Shown: positions 34,890 to 43,952 of the stretch, piece after piece | Numbering within the stretch: position 1 is the stretch's first letter | How the letters are laid out: every line of letters starts with the position of its first letter | Source: JBCCFC01 sp965213595 | Lineage (GTDB): Bacteria > Chloroflexota > Anaerolineae > Caldilineales > Caldilineaceae | Direction: 5' to 3' | Assembly (NCBI GenBank): GCA_965213595.1 | Contig: CBDBZO010000006.1 | Location: 124,001-188,000 of the forward strand | DNA length: 64,000 nt | Position numbers and translations under genes: made by a program | Notes under the pieces: model-generated | Told to the model about the DNA's origin: nothing | The model's database searches: none | What the model saw: only the letters and a program-made list of their open reading frames with translations

Positions 34890-36209
34890 TTACTGCTCGA
34901 CGAGCGGTAGATAGAGCCAAGCCGCGGGCATCTCTACGCGAACGCTCGCTACATCCTGAATCTCGCTGTTGATAATTTCCTGCAGCCAGTAGGTGTAGCT
35001 CTTGCCAGGCTGAGCGCTACCATCCTGGAAGCGGTAGGCACTTTCGGTGGTGGGGCTGCCCTGTGCCAGCATGAGATTGGTGGTGAGGCGCGTGGCCGCT
35101 TCACGGCTGTCGCCCTCGCTGCGCCACAGGTGGAAGCCCTCCGTCTCGAATTCCAGCGCCGTTACCCAAGTCAGCGTGATGCCATCTGGCTGGGCGGTGG
35201 CCCGGAACTCGGCCAGCGTGAGCGCCGTGGGCACGGGTGGCTCGGTGACTGGCAAGGTGACCACCGTGGGCGTGGCCGTCGCTGTTGCGGCTGGCATAGG
35301 CGTCGCAGTTGCCGCTGGTGAAGCAACCGGCGTGTTGGAAGGCGCGGACGTGCTGGTCGCCGTCGGCGTGGCGCTGGGCGGTAGCGACGGGGGCGTGGCG
35401 GAGGCGGTTGCTGTTGGCATCGCTGCCGTTGGTGTATTGACCGGTGGTGTGCTCGTTGGTGGCGGGCTGGTCGCCGTCGAGGTAGCCGTCGGCGTGAAGG
35501 TCGCCGTGGGTAGAACGGTTGGCGTCTCGGTGGGCAGCGGTGTCTCGGTTGCTGTCGGCGTGGCGCTGGGAACAGCCGTCGGCGGCACGATGCAGGAGTC
35601 TACAATGCCAATTGAGTCCTTGGCGTAGAAATACCACTCCGCATCGAAGGGCACGTCAAAGGTCAGCGTTTCGACCATGGTCTGTTTTTCAATGATTTGG
35701 TAGGGCTGCAACGGATCATCGGCCGCGAACCAGTTGCGCCGCTCGTCCTGATCCTGCTCAAAGCCGTCGTCATCGATGACCACCAGCTCGATGCGTGTGC
35801 CCGCTTCAAGCTGGCCAAACGGGACTTCCTCCCCAAAGGCTGCCGTCAGCCCGCAGTTGCCGCGGCAGGCCCAGGCGCGCTCGTCGCCCGCCTGCGCGTT
35901 GTAGACGCGCTCGCCCTGCTCGTTGAGTTCACCCGCTTCCTGGATAAAGCGCAACGGTCGCGCCCGCTTGACGATAAACGTCTCAAAGCCTGCCGGTAAT
36001 GTATATTGCGAAAGTTCCTCACCGAGGTACTGAACGGTCGGCAGGGGCCGCGCGCAATCGGCTTCGGCCGCGCGGGCCGTCTGCGCGTGCCAACCCCAAA
36101 TACCCAATGCCAATAGGCTTAGTGCCATACAAACTCCACCGATTCGTAAACCGACTAGCCACTTGGACTGGCCTACTCCGCTTGTTCTATTCTGAAGAAA
36201 GAATTTCAT
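34890..36209 (-). CDS. Exported protein with Thr/Pro linker, FnIII-like domain and YLPLV tail
   Basis: A 439-residue protein. The N-terminus has a basic region and hydrophobic core (about residues 20-42, ending ARAAEA), a signal peptide. The first domain (about 45-205) contains a CRGNCG cysteine pair and TLPAGFETFIVKRARPL. A linker of about 120 residues of T, P, A and S follows. The C-terminal domain (about 335-430: ITLTWVTALEFETEGFHLWR, YTYWLQEI) has the look of a fibronectin-III-like fold common near the ends of exported proteins in this group. It ends AAWLYLPLVEQ. Function is unknown; probably surface-located. Confidence 0.78.
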   Translation of the reverse strand: MKFFLQNRTSGVGQSKWLVGLRIGGVCMALSLLALGIWGWHAQTARAAEADCARPLPTVQYLGEELSQYTLPAGFETFIVKRARPLRFIQEAGELNEQGERVYNAQAGDERAWACRGNCGLTAAFGEEVPFGQLEAGTRIELVVIDDDGFEQDQDERRNWFAADDPLQPYQIIEKQTMVETLTFDVPFDAEWYFYAKDSIGIVDSCIVPPTAVPSATPTATETPLPTETPTVLPTATFTPTATSTATSPPPTSTPPVNTPTAAMPTATASATPPSLPPSATPTATSTSAPSNTPVASPAATATPMPAATATATPTVVTLPVTEPPVPTALTLAEFRATAQPDGITLTWVTALEFETEGFHLWRSEGDSREAATRLTTNLMLAQGSPTTESAYRFQDGSAQPGKSYTYWLQEIINSEIQDVASVRVEMPAAWLYLPLVEQ

Positions 36210-37698
36210 GTTAAGCTCCTATCTGTAAAAAAAATTGGCTATTCGACAACCGAGCATGACAGAATTTGCGCGGCGGGGAACCAGTTCCCGTCCTCATCGA
36301 ACCTAGTGAAGATAGACAGGGTGAGCAATGTGAGAGGAAGGCTTGCCGAATCACTACGGTAAACGTGGCAAGTCAATACGTTTGTTGTACAAGACGTCTC
36401 ACACCGCGGCCAATGTCGCACCAATCTGCTATATACTCCGACGTTTTGCGTACGAGAAAGCTACGCTAATAGGAGTATTCTATCAGCCAGGAAGACATTT
36501 GGAGCTTACATATGCCTGACAAATTAAGGTCGCAGAAACTGCCTCAAAAGACTTATAACCAACCCTGCAACACCATGGTGTAGAGCTGTGTAAAATCATG
36601 CGGCGTTAGATAAGGAGCACAGTCGCTGCAACATTTATTTCTGTATACACCCCGCCCTCGCTCGCTAAACAACGATGGTTCACCTCTCCCCCACGCCGTT
36701 CACCTGAACTACCATGTGGTTTAGGTGAACGGCGCATCACCCAAGACAAACTGCACGGTGAACGACCCCACGCCCGTGCTGCGCCAGGCAGCAGAAGCGC
36801 TTGAACAGCATAGACAAATGACTCTTTCACCTACTGATTTGGTTTAGGTTTGACGATTCATTGGCTTCTCATCCAGAAGCGATAGCTTCTCACTCCTTAA
36901 ATCGTCACCAGCGCTTGTAAAATCGCCAGCCATAGCGAAAGTCGTTTCCTTGCACCAACCCAGCTCTACCGTCATCTCAGCGGCTCACAGAGCTAACTGT
37001 GTCGAACAGACATCACCGCGAATGAATCAGCCGCTTCACTCACCGCGGCAGCGGACAGAGAAGACCCCGCCATTCGGCGGGGTTCCTTGGTTAGCGCCGA
37101 CCGGAGGAGGGTCGAGGGGGGAATCCGGCGGCGCTCGTCGTCGGGCCGCATGGCCCGACTGCCCCCGCTCCAAGGGGAAAAGGTTGGAGGTGGCACTCGT
37201 CACCGAAAGCCTTTTGCGCGCAGTCCAAAGCCCCGCCCGGCGCAGCGGGTGGGGCTGCCGGATGCTGCCTGCGGGTCAGACGCTCTTTACAGCGGATGGG
37301 TCGTAGGCAGCAGGGCGGGGGCAGTCGGGGCACAAACGGAGAGAAACGCAGTGCAGAGACCCGGCGACGAAGCAACGCCGATGCCTGGGTCCGAGTGAAG
37401 TCCAATTTCGAGCTGTGCTCTGGGAATTGGGGTAAACGAGCGGCCTGGGTTGAGAAGTTGCTTTCTCCCCCCTCGCTCCCGGCCAGCCAGCGCAGCGGCT
37501 GGCCGTGGGTCTGACGCTCAGCCGTCAGATGCTGGGTCAGTGGGACGGCCAGTGGTTTTATATCGCTGCTGGGACGAAAAACAACCGCTCGCACAACCGT
37601 GAAACGGGTTGTGAAAACTCCGTGAAACAAAGTGAAACTTTATGCTATAGGCCAAATTACGAAACAGAACTTGCCGTTATCCACCATATCGCACTCCC
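36210..37698. other. Long non-coding stretch upstream of exoprotein and downstream of rep gene
   Basis: About 1.5 kb without a convincing gene. It holds a terminator at 37065-37084 and two GC hairpins with GCGCAGCGG loops (37228-37256 and 37481-37504), each followed by GGGTC(A/T)GACGCTC. Because it lies next to a replication gene it could contain a small regulatory RNA, but no promoter pair is clear. Confidence 0.45.
37065..37084 (+). terminator. GC-rich hairpin terminator
   Basis: CCCCGCC-attc-GGCGGGG followed by TT; compact stem typical of a terminator, though the T-run is short. Strand is uncertain because the stem is symmetrical. Confidence 0.5.
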
Positions 37699-38946
37699 CT
37701 ACTCCGCCGTGAAATTCAATCTCTCAAAGTGCAGCTGAATCGACTCCTGATTCAGTAACTCGCTTAGCGTTGTTCGCATCTCCTCGGCCAGCTCCGTCTC
37801 GACGCGCTGCAAGGCAAAGCGGTTGGCGCTACCCACAGTGATGGTTGAGCTGGTCGTGGCTGCCATGGGTGGGCCGGTTCGCCTGCTACCGTCATCCTCG
37901 ACACTCAACACATAGACCTGCCCCAATAAGCTGAAGTTTGCCCCGGTTAAGTTGGACTTGAGCTGCTGCTTCAACAAGCGGTCAAGCTTGGCAGCCTCTT
38001 CCCCTTTCCCCCGCGCCCGACGAATCTGTTCTACCTGAACCAGCTCGGCGTTCACCTTGGCCTGGTGATGCTTCTTCTGTTCAGTCGCCCGCACCAGCCG
38101 CACGCGGGTATACTTCTGCTGCTTGACCCGCTCCCCGCTTGCCAAATAGCCCGCTTCCACCAACTGGTCAATCCCCGGCTTGAGCTTGCGGTAGGTCTCC
38201 GAAGGTTTGCTGTAGCGCGCCATGCCCAAACGCCCGGCCAGCTGAAAGACGTCAATCTCAAACTGCGCCTGATGTCTGAGCCTGCGGTCAGCAAAGCGGT
38301 AGAGCCGTCTGCTGAGCGGGCTGGGCAGGGCGAAGTAAAAGCGGAGGTCGAGATTTTTGATGTAGCCCGAACGCAGGCTCTTCCAAATCTCCTGGCTCCA
38401 GATGATGTAGCCCTGGTTGTTCTCATTGGCCAGCACTTCCCTATCCCCCTCAAACTTGCGCAGCCACAGCTCCTCGATGAGGTGAAAAGATTTCAAGCTG
38501 ACCCGCCGCTTGGCGTCGCGGTCGTGGAAGGCTTGGTGCGACTCGATGGTCACGCCCGCCAGCTGGCGCAGGATGAGGGTCAAGCGGTCAAAGGTGTGCT
38601 TGCCCTGTGGGTCGACGCCCGTAATTTTCAAGAGTTCGTAGAGGCTGAACTCGACCTTGCGCGTGGGCGGCTTCTGCTGAAAACAGAGGTAGAGCAGGGC
38701 CAGCACCACCTGGTCGCCCGCCTCGTGGGGCAAGCCCAACCCCGCTGCCCCGCGCACCGTCCACGCGATGTGTTGGGGCTTGCGGTGCTTGCCTGGAACC
38801 CAGTCCTCGTACGTCAGGATGTCCCGCTTGTCGCGCTTGCCCAGCTTGGTCAAGGGGAATTCGGCCAGGTTGAGCTCGTCCTTGCCCATCAGCGGCGAGA
38901 GCGTCTCCAGCGGCAGGGGTGGTTGGGTTGGGGCAGTGGGCTTCAT
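37699..38946 (-). CDS. Plasmid replication initiator, RepA/RPA-like
   Basis: A 415-residue protein that I place with the replication initiator protein A type (DUF/Pfam RPA) of plasmids. Visible features: KDELNLAEFPLTKLGKR and LTYEDWVPG at the start, QVVLALLYLCFQQ, FSLYELLKITGVDPQGKHTF and LILRQLAGVTIES for the first winged helix, and LDLRFYFALPSPLSRRLYRF with LAGRLGMARYSKPSETYRKL for the second. Such proteins bind iterons and open an origin. Five iterons lie immediately upstream of its start, so the gene and origin form a replicon. C-terminal 100 residues are not conserved. Confidence 0.8.
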   Translation of the reverse strand: MKPTAPTQPPLPLETLSPLMGKDELNLAEFPLTKLGKRDKRDILTYEDWVPGKHRKPQHIAWTVRGAAGLGLPHEAGDQVVLALLYLCFQQKPPTRKVEFSLYELLKITGVDPQGKHTFDRLTLILRQLAGVTIESHQAFHDRDAKRRVSLKSFHLIEELWLRKFEGDREVLANENNQGYIIWSQEIWKSLRSGYIKNLDLRFYFALPSPLSRRLYRFADRRLRHQAQFEIDVFQLAGRLGMARYSKPSETYRKLKPGIDQLVEAGYLASGERVKQQKYTRVRLVRATEQKKHHQAKVNAELVQVEQIRRARGKGEEAAKLDRLLKQQLKSNLTGANFSLLGQVYVLSVEDDGSRRTGPPMAATTSSTITVGSANRFALQRVETELAEEMRTTLSELLNQESIQLHFERLNFTAE

Positions 38947-38962
38947 ATTTCAAAAATCGTTT

Positions 38963-39183
38963 TAGGATAAGAGTTTAGGATATATATTGTATTGGGCGCT
39001 TTTAGTACCAGTACGCACGCTCAGAGGCAGGGCGCTTTTAAGACCAGTAGCCACCTTCAAAAAAAGGACGCCTAAAGTACCAGTAGTCGAAACGCCGGGG
39101 CGCTTTAAGTACCAGTACCGCTTGAGGTCAAATGCCGACAGCAAGCCATTCATATCGGATGAGGGCGCTTTAAGTACCAGTAG
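38963..39183. other. Iteron-type replication origin (oriV)
   Basis: Five direct repeats with consensus GGGCGCTTTAAGTACCAGTAG start at 38994, 39030, 39066, 39098 and 39163. The first three are spaced 36 bp apart; copies 2 and 3 carry substitutions, copies 4 and 5 match the consensus most closely. An AT-rich stretch (38963-38993, TTAGGATATATATTG) lies between the repeats and the rep start, as expected for a melting region. The arrangement is that of iteron-controlled plasmid origins. Confidence 0.85.
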
Positions 39184-39313
39184 GGGAGCGCAGGTCGCTG
39201 TGGTGATGGGCGATGGGGCAGAAGGGGAAATAGACGAGGATGGAAAGCATGAAGTCGCAGACAGTAAACGAGAAGTTAAGATGGAGATACAGGGCAAAAG
39301 GTGCATGGTCAAG

Positions 39314-39817
39314 CTAGATGGATAACGTCTCGTCGGTCTGGAAAGCTGCATCAAGGGCGGCGATAAATTCCTCTTCGTGGACGCGCGACAGGTAGCGAAA
39401 GGCGTAGCGCAGCAGCTTGGAGGCGCTGACCTCGTAGCCCTTGATGCCCCGCTTGCGCAGCTTGTCGTGGATAAAGTCGTCGATGTCCTTGCTTTCTTGT
39501 CGAGAGAGACGCACGTTGAGGGCGTTGCTGTTGGTGGGCAATTGCGACAGCTCGCGGATGACGGTAACCAGCTTGTCTGCTTCTAGGTGTGGTGCTGTGG
39601 TGTCAAGTCGTGGTGCCGTGGTGCTGGATGGTGGTGCCACTCTTTTCTTTTGTGGCTGGTCTTTAACCGATTTGGTTTTCTTCGGCGCGGGCTTGCTCAA
39701 CACGGGCGAAGAAGCTGACTCTTTTTCTACGGGCTCAGCGGCTTTTACTTTGGCCTGCTGCGCCTGCTGCTGTTGACGAGCGGCTTCTGCGTTGATGGCG
39801 GAAAAGATGTTGGACAT
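39314..39817 (-). CDS. Putative DNA-binding plasmid maintenance protein (RHH-like C-terminus)
   Basis: I choose the ATG at 39817 (MSNIFSAINAEAARQQ) over the longer frame because the extension overlaps the ATPase gene in another frame. The 167-residue product has a Gln/Lys/Pro-rich disordered N-terminal half and a compact C-terminal domain (LNVRLSRQESKDIDDFIHDK, ASKLLRYAFRYLSRV), with a strand-helix-helix order like ribbon-helix-helix proteins. Positioned between an ATPase and the iterons, it may be the centromere-binding partner in a partition system or a copy-control protein. Inferred only. Confidence 0.6.
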   Translation of the reverse strand: MSNIFSAINAEAARQQQQAQQAKVKAAEPVEKESASSPVLSKPAPKKTKSVKDQPQKKRVAPPSSTTAPRLDTTAPHLEADKLVTVIRELSQLPTNSNALNVRLSRQESKDIDDFIHDKLRKRGIKGYEVSASKLLRYAFRYLSRVHEEEFIAALDAAFQTDETLSI

Positions 39818-39851
39818 AGAAAGTGAGTATCGGGCAGTAAATAAAGTGGGC

Positions 39852-40691
39852 TCAATTGAGCACGCGCCGCTTGGAGACCTCGCTGATAATCTCCGGCGTG
39901 ATGAGCTTGTCGGTCGTGCCCGCATACTCCAGCGCGACCTGGGCGATGCCGCAGATGGTGCGCGGGTTGCCGGTTGATAGCTCAAAGAGCGTCTGTAGGG
40001 TAGGGGAGTCGAAGGGAAAGGCGCTGCCGCCCGCCTGCTGGAAGCGCCAGCGCAGCATGTCGGCCATCTCCTCGTAGCTCATGCGCTCGAGCTGAGTGAT
40101 GACCAGCCGGTTGAAGAGGCTGGGCGCGTAGCGGCGCTTGGGCATGATTTGCGGCATGGCGAAGAGCAGGATTTGCAGCAGCTTGCCGCCGGTGTTGGTC
40201 TCGAAGTTAAGCAGGCCACGCAGCGACTCCAGCAGCGCGCTGCGCATCTGCTGGGCTTCGTCAATCATCAGCACGCAGGTCTGCTGCTCGCGGTAGCGAT
40301 CCGCCAAGAAGCGTTTGAGTTGGTCCATGCGACTTTGAGTGTCGCGGCCCACGCACTCTTGACCAAAGGTCTCCAAAATCTCCTTGACCAGCTGGAAGAT
40401 GGTGGGGGAGTGCTCGGCGGTCTCGATGATGGCGGTGTGGAAGCCCTCAGCACCGCGCATGAGGCTGTAGAGACGACGCATGATAGTGGTCTTACCCGTG
40501 CCGTGCTCGCCCACGATGAGGCCAGCGCCCTGGCGGTTGGTGATGAGCGAGCCACACATCTGGATGGCTTCCTGGTGGGTCGCGGTAAGGAAGAGATAGC
40601 GCTCGTCGGGGTTGGTGGTGTAGGGTGGCTCTTGCAGGCCGAACTTATCGAGGTAGAGGGGCTTGTCAAAAGGGTTGGGTGAATTGGTCAT
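39852..40691 (-). CDS. AAA ATPase, ExeA/TniB-like
   Basis: The ATG at 40691 (MTNSPNPFDKPLYL) gives 279 residues. Walker A is GEHGTGKTT (about residue 60), Walker B is CVLMIDEAQQM, and an arginine-finger-like NRLVI segment and a lid region ending in TGNPRTICGIAQVAL follow. The start FGLQEPPYTTNPDERYLFLT closely fits ExeA/GspA-type and TniB/MuB-like ATPases. In replicons such an ATPase could serve segregation, replication loading or transposition target choice. It lies 34 bp upstream of the RHH-like gene and probably in one operon with it. Confidence 0.82.
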   Translation of the reverse strand: MTNSPNPFDKPLYLDKFGLQEPPYTTNPDERYLFLTATHQEAIQMCGSLITNRQGAGLIVGEHGTGKTTIMRRLYSLMRGAEGFHTAIIETAEHSPTIFQLVKEILETFGQECVGRDTQSRMDQLKRFLADRYREQQTCVLMIDEAQQMRSALLESLRGLLNFETNTGGKLLQILLFAMPQIMPKRRYAPSLFNRLVITQLERMSYEEMADMLRWRFQQAGGSAFPFDSPTLQTLFELSTGNPRTICGIAQVALEYAGTTDKLITPEIISEVSKRRVLN

Positions 40692-40832
40692 GCAAGGATG
40701 GTAAACAGATAACGAGGTAGGGGAGTGCTGGGTAGCGAAAGTCCCCTTACTTTTCCATCCTAGAGCGGTCAAATGGGGTTGTCAACCAACAAAGTGAGTG
40801 GGGGAGTGGCTGCAGAACAAGAAGAGTCCGTC

Positions 40833-41081
40833 CTAGAGCCAGTGGCGTGGCTTCTGTAAGTCCTGGGGGAAGAGGTTGTAGATGTGGGTGGCTTGGTTGG
40901 CCTGGTGCGCTTCGACCCACTCGGCAATCTGGCGGTACTCGCGGTTGCCGCGGATGTAGGCTTGGCGCTTCATCCACTTGATGTACTCTTTCAAATATTG
41001 CTCGGGTTGGGTGAAGTATTTGCCGCGCACGCGATGGAACTTGTGAAGCGTTTGGTTGTAGTCGAGGCGCGGGCGTTGCAT
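40833..41081 (-). CDS. Small hypothetical protein in replicon operon
   Basis: The ATG at 41081 gives an 82-residue basic, Tyr-rich protein (QRPRLDYNQTLHKFHRVRGK, YLKEYIKWMKRQAYIRG, REYRQIAEWVEAHQ). Helical and probably nucleic-acid-binding by charge, but no family was recognised. It precedes the ATPase gene on the same strand by about 140 bp. Confidence 0.45.
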   Translation of the reverse strand: MQRPRLDYNQTLHKFHRVRGKYFTQPEQYLKEYIKWMKRQAYIRGNREYRQIAEWVEAHQANQATHIYNLFPQDLQKPRHWL

Positions 41082-41286
41082 GGAGGTGCTTGACGAGATA
41101 GCCCCTCCATCATAAACAAAGTGGTGAGGGAGAATCAAGCGGATGCAGCAGTTGCTTGTCTGCCCACCCACCATCTGCCGTTAGCGGAGTTTGCACAAGG
41201 TAAGTTTGTGTAGCAGACTGAAACACTGACATCACAATCACCTGTGTACGTGCATTGGGTGGCCTTAACAACCTAATACTGCTATC

Positions 41287-41529
41287 GTGTCCGGACGCGG
41301 CGATGAGTTTCAGTTCTTTGATGAGCTGAAGTCGATCTTAATAACGGTCACGGAAGCTTCAGAGTTGGAGTTGCATGGTGAGAGCCTTTCAAAGCGCCAA
41401 ATCCAGCGGCTCATAAAAGATAGAAAAATGGCTGGCCTCCGGTTAGGTCGCCACTTCTACACCTCTCGAAAAGCTGTTCGTGACTATTTGCAGTTAGACC
41501 GTCGTACTGGCCCAAAAACGACAGAGTAA
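41287..41529 (+). CDS. Small helix-turn-helix protein, excisionase-like
   Basis: An 80-residue protein starting with GTG. The core LTVTEASELL-type pattern appears as SLSKRQIQRLIKDRKMAGLR followed by LGRHFYTSRKAVRDYL, which is the recognition helix and wing of MerR/excisionase-type (helix-turn-helix 17) proteins. It could be a recombination directionality factor for the element or a replicon regulator. A perfect palindrome 40 bp downstream may be its target. Confidence 0.65.
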   Translation: MSGRGDEFQFFDELKSILITVTEASELELHGESLSKRQIQRLIKDRKMAGLRLGRHFYTSRKAVRDYLQLDRRTGPKTTE

Positions 41530-41568
41530 AAATTTTTGAGTTGGTAGGATGATATATTCACATTTTGC

Positions 41569-41594
41569 AATTATGTCGCATGTACGACATAATT
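41569..41594. promoter_or_regulatory. Perfect inverted repeat, possible operator
   Basis: AATTATGTCG and CGACATAATT are 10-bp arms with a 6-base centre (CATGTA). The stem is AT-rich and lacks a T-run, so a protein-binding site is more likely than a terminator. Confidence 0.55.
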
Positions 41595-41755
41595 AGCGTG
41601 TTCTGCAGGACACTGCGCGGGATAGGGAATTGCGGTTCTCTATCGTTCAGGAAAGGAGGTCACCCATGTGTCGACGTGGTGCTGGTGAGAGCGGTTAGCC
41701 CATAGCGCTTACCCACAGGTGAGTGGGCGGCAGCGTCGCGGGCTGGCTGCCCACT

Positions 41756-42427
41756 CTACCACGTCCATTTGAGCGTGTAGACCTCTGCTTGTCGCGGATT
41801 CTTCTTTTCCCAGGAAACCACCTGTCGTCCGTCTGGCAGTAGATGGAAGTGCTCTTCATCCAGCACTTTGGTCTTATTGTTGGAGCGCGTGTGCAGGATG
41901 GCGCGCCGACAGGGTCGCATTTTGGGAAAGATGGCCGATTGCTTGAGCCAATTGGTTTTGTACCACACCTCCACCTGCCACCACTCTTCCTCGTGGCAGA
42001 ATCCATCCTCTATCGTGCGCTTAATGTAGAAGTCTTCAATGTCACCCCGCCCTTTTGTTTCCCGCAGCGAAATCAAGACATTCCAACGGTCGCCGTCTCG
42101 GTAGCGGTCGACTTCGACGCCGGGGGAGATTTTGTAGTCGGCAAAGATATTGCCTTCGCCCCAGGCGTGGTCCTGAAAGGCGATGACGTGGTCTTGCAGG
42201 AATTTGATCCGCTGTTGACGGGTGAGGGTGGCTTTCTTGCCGGTGGAGCTGTGTAATTCGAGTGAAGTCTCGTACTTGAGGATTTCATAGGTCGCGGACT
42301 CAAAGCGGCGGAGGAAGTGAGGGAGAAGGTGTTGAAGAACGGTAACAATTATGCTCCATTCAGGGAACACAATGCTGCGAAATTTACTGGCTGCATTGGA
42401 CGAAGGGTCGTTGGATGAACTTGACAC
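41756..42427 (-). CDS. Hypothetical protein
   Basis: A 223-residue protein of unknown function. The first 20 residues are Ser/Asn-rich; the rest is Trp/Glu/Lys-rich with TLTRQQRIKFLQDHVIAFQD, RETKGRGDIEDFYIKRTIED and EEEWWQVEVWYKTNW. No signal peptide or membrane segment. The alternating acidic and aromatic pattern suggests a beta-rich soluble fold. An IS3-like element starts about 45 bp upstream of its start, so its native promoter may be displaced. Confidence 0.6.
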   Translation of the reverse strand: MSSSSNDPSSNAASKFRSIVFPEWSIIVTVLQHLLPHFLRRFESATYEILKYETSLELHSSTGKKATLTRQQRIKFLQDHVIAFQDHAWGEGNIFADYKISPGVEVDRYRDGDRWNVLISLRETKGRGDIEDFYIKRTIEDGFCHEEEWWQVEVWYKTNWLKQSAIFPKMRPCRRAILHTRSNNKTKVLDEEHFHLLPDGRQVVSWEKKNPRQAEVYTLKWTW

Positions 42428-42601
42428 AAGTCCAATATAACACGGTTTCTTTGCTGTTACGCTGATTTATAATTGACCCCGGAAACTAAACTACGGGTGA
42501 AGGTGATAAAATGAGAGAGCAAATCACCAACTCGTAGAGGGAGGTAGCACCGCAGTTAATCATGAAGCTGATTTTGGCCGTCGAATACTCTAAATGGGTT
42601 A

Positions 42602-43807
42602 CTAGCTACCTGACACTTTTACGTGAGGTAGGTTGTAGAGAGAGAAAGGAAGACCAAACCGGATATGTTAAGCTATAGGTGACAAACCAAAAAGCGAAAC
42701 AGAAACGGAGAGGTCTTCCCGATGAAACTGTACCATAGATGGTTAGATGAGTTGCAAATGTTGTGGCCGGATGAGCACGCGTCGCGGCTAAAAAGCTTCG
42801 CGAAGTTGTTGGTTGGCCTCTACCTGGAGGGAAGTGTTCACCTCAAAAAGGTAGCGCGCAAAGTGCCGGGTTGGGCTCAGCAGACGAGCAAAGAGCGCGG
42901 GTTGCTGCGGATACTCAACAATCGGTCTGTAAACGTGCGGCTTTGGTATAAACCGGTGGCGCGCAGGCTGCTGGAGCAGGCGGCGAAAAGCGGGCTGCCG
43001 CTGCGGCTTATTATCGACGGGAGCCAGGTGGGCAACGGTCATCAATTATTGATGGTTGCTTTAGCCTTTCGGCGACGAGCGTTGCCCTTGATTTGGACAT
43101 GGCGCAAAGGCACGCGCGGCCACTCGTCGGCGCGTCATCAAATTGCGCTGCTGCGACTGCTCAAGCCGCTCATTCCGGCCCACGCCTCTGTGGTCGTGCT
43201 GGGTGACAGCGAGTTTGGCAGCGTCAAGTTGATCCGCAAACTCGAGCACTGGCGGTGGACCTATGTGCTGCGTCAGAAGGGCTCCCACCTTTGGTCACAG
43301 CCGGGAACAGAACAGTGGCAACCCTGCGCACAGCTCGTTGCCCAGCCCGGCGACCGCTGCTGGCTGCCCAAGGTGCTGCTAACCAAAACGCATGGTCACT
43401 TCTGCAATCTGTTCGCCTGCTGGCAGACTGGCTACAAGGAGCCTTGGCTGCTCGCCACGAATTTGACTGACCCGCGTCTCGTTCGCCTGCACTACAGCCG
43501 TCGCATGTGGATTGAAGAGCTCTTTGGCGACTGTAAACGCAATGGCTTCGACTTGGAAGCAACTCGCTTGCAGGCAGCTCATCGCCTCTCGCGACTCGTC
43601 CTGGCCGTGGCCCTGCTCATCGTTTGGCTTCTGGCCTTTGGCTCGGCTGTCGTCAAGCGCGGTCAGCGCTTCCTGGTCGACCGCACTGACCGCCGCGACC
43701 TCAGTCTTTTTCGCATTGGTTGGGACATGGTTCAACGTCTTTTATCCAACTCTGACCCTGTCCCTTTGCGCCTCATCCCCTATTTCTAAAATGTGTCAGG
43801 TAGCTAG
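42602..43807. mobile_element. IS4-family insertion sequence, 1,206 bp
   Basis: Inverted ends begin CTAGCTACCTGACAC (42602) and finish GTGTCAGGTAGCTAG (43807), a perfect 15-bp match. Both sides are flanked by the 9-bp direct repeat AATGGGTTA (42593-42601 and 43808-43816), a target duplication of IS4 size. The intact duplication suggests a recent insertion. Confidence 0.95.
42722..43789 (+). CDS. IS4-family transposase
   Basis: A 355-residue DDE transposase filling the IS. Catalytic segments: LIIDGSQVGNG (first D), VVLGDSEFGSVKLI (second D) and WIEELFGDCKRNGFDLEATR, the Y/W-(2)-R-(3)-E-(6)-K-type signature of IS4 with its glutamate. No interruption, so it may be active. Two in-frame residues before the ATG give GAGAGG as a possible Shine-Dalgarno. 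Confidence 0.93.
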   Translation: MKLYHRWLDELQMLWPDEHASRLKSFAKLLVGLYLEGSVHLKKVARKVPGWAQQTSKERGLLRILNNRSVNVRLWYKPVARRLLEQAAKSGLPLRLIIDGSQVGNGHQLLMVALAFRRRALPLIWTWRKGTRGHSSARHQIALLRLLKPLIPAHASVVVLGDSEFGSVKLIRKLEHWRWTYVLRQKGSHLWSQPGTEQWQPCAQLVAQPGDRCWLPKVLLTKTHGHFCNLFACWQTGYKEPWLLATNLTDPRLVRLHYSRRMWIEELFGDCKRNGFDLEATRLQAAHRLSRLVLAVALLIVWLLAFGSAVVKRGQRFLVDRTDRRDLSLFRIGWDMVQRLLSNSDPVPLRLIPYF

Positions 43808-43952
43808 AATGGGTTATATACATATAGTGCTTTGCCCTTGAGCAGACACTATACATAGGTCTTTCAGCCGACGTGTTGAGGTCGTTGGTGGTCGTCGGAG
43901 ACTACTCGCGTTGACTCCACGGTTAAGTGCAGTGCTACCTGGAGGGAAAGAT

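Noticed and set aside
34472..34972. Plus-strand frame of 166 codons
   Set aside because: It overlaps two transposase remnants and the 3' end of the exoprotein gene on the other strand and shows no family features.
38994..39183. Possible CRISPR array because of five 21-bp direct repeats
   Set aside because: Intervals are short (about 11-44 bp) and uneven, repeats are diverged, no cas genes are near, and a rep gene adjoins, so iterons fit better.
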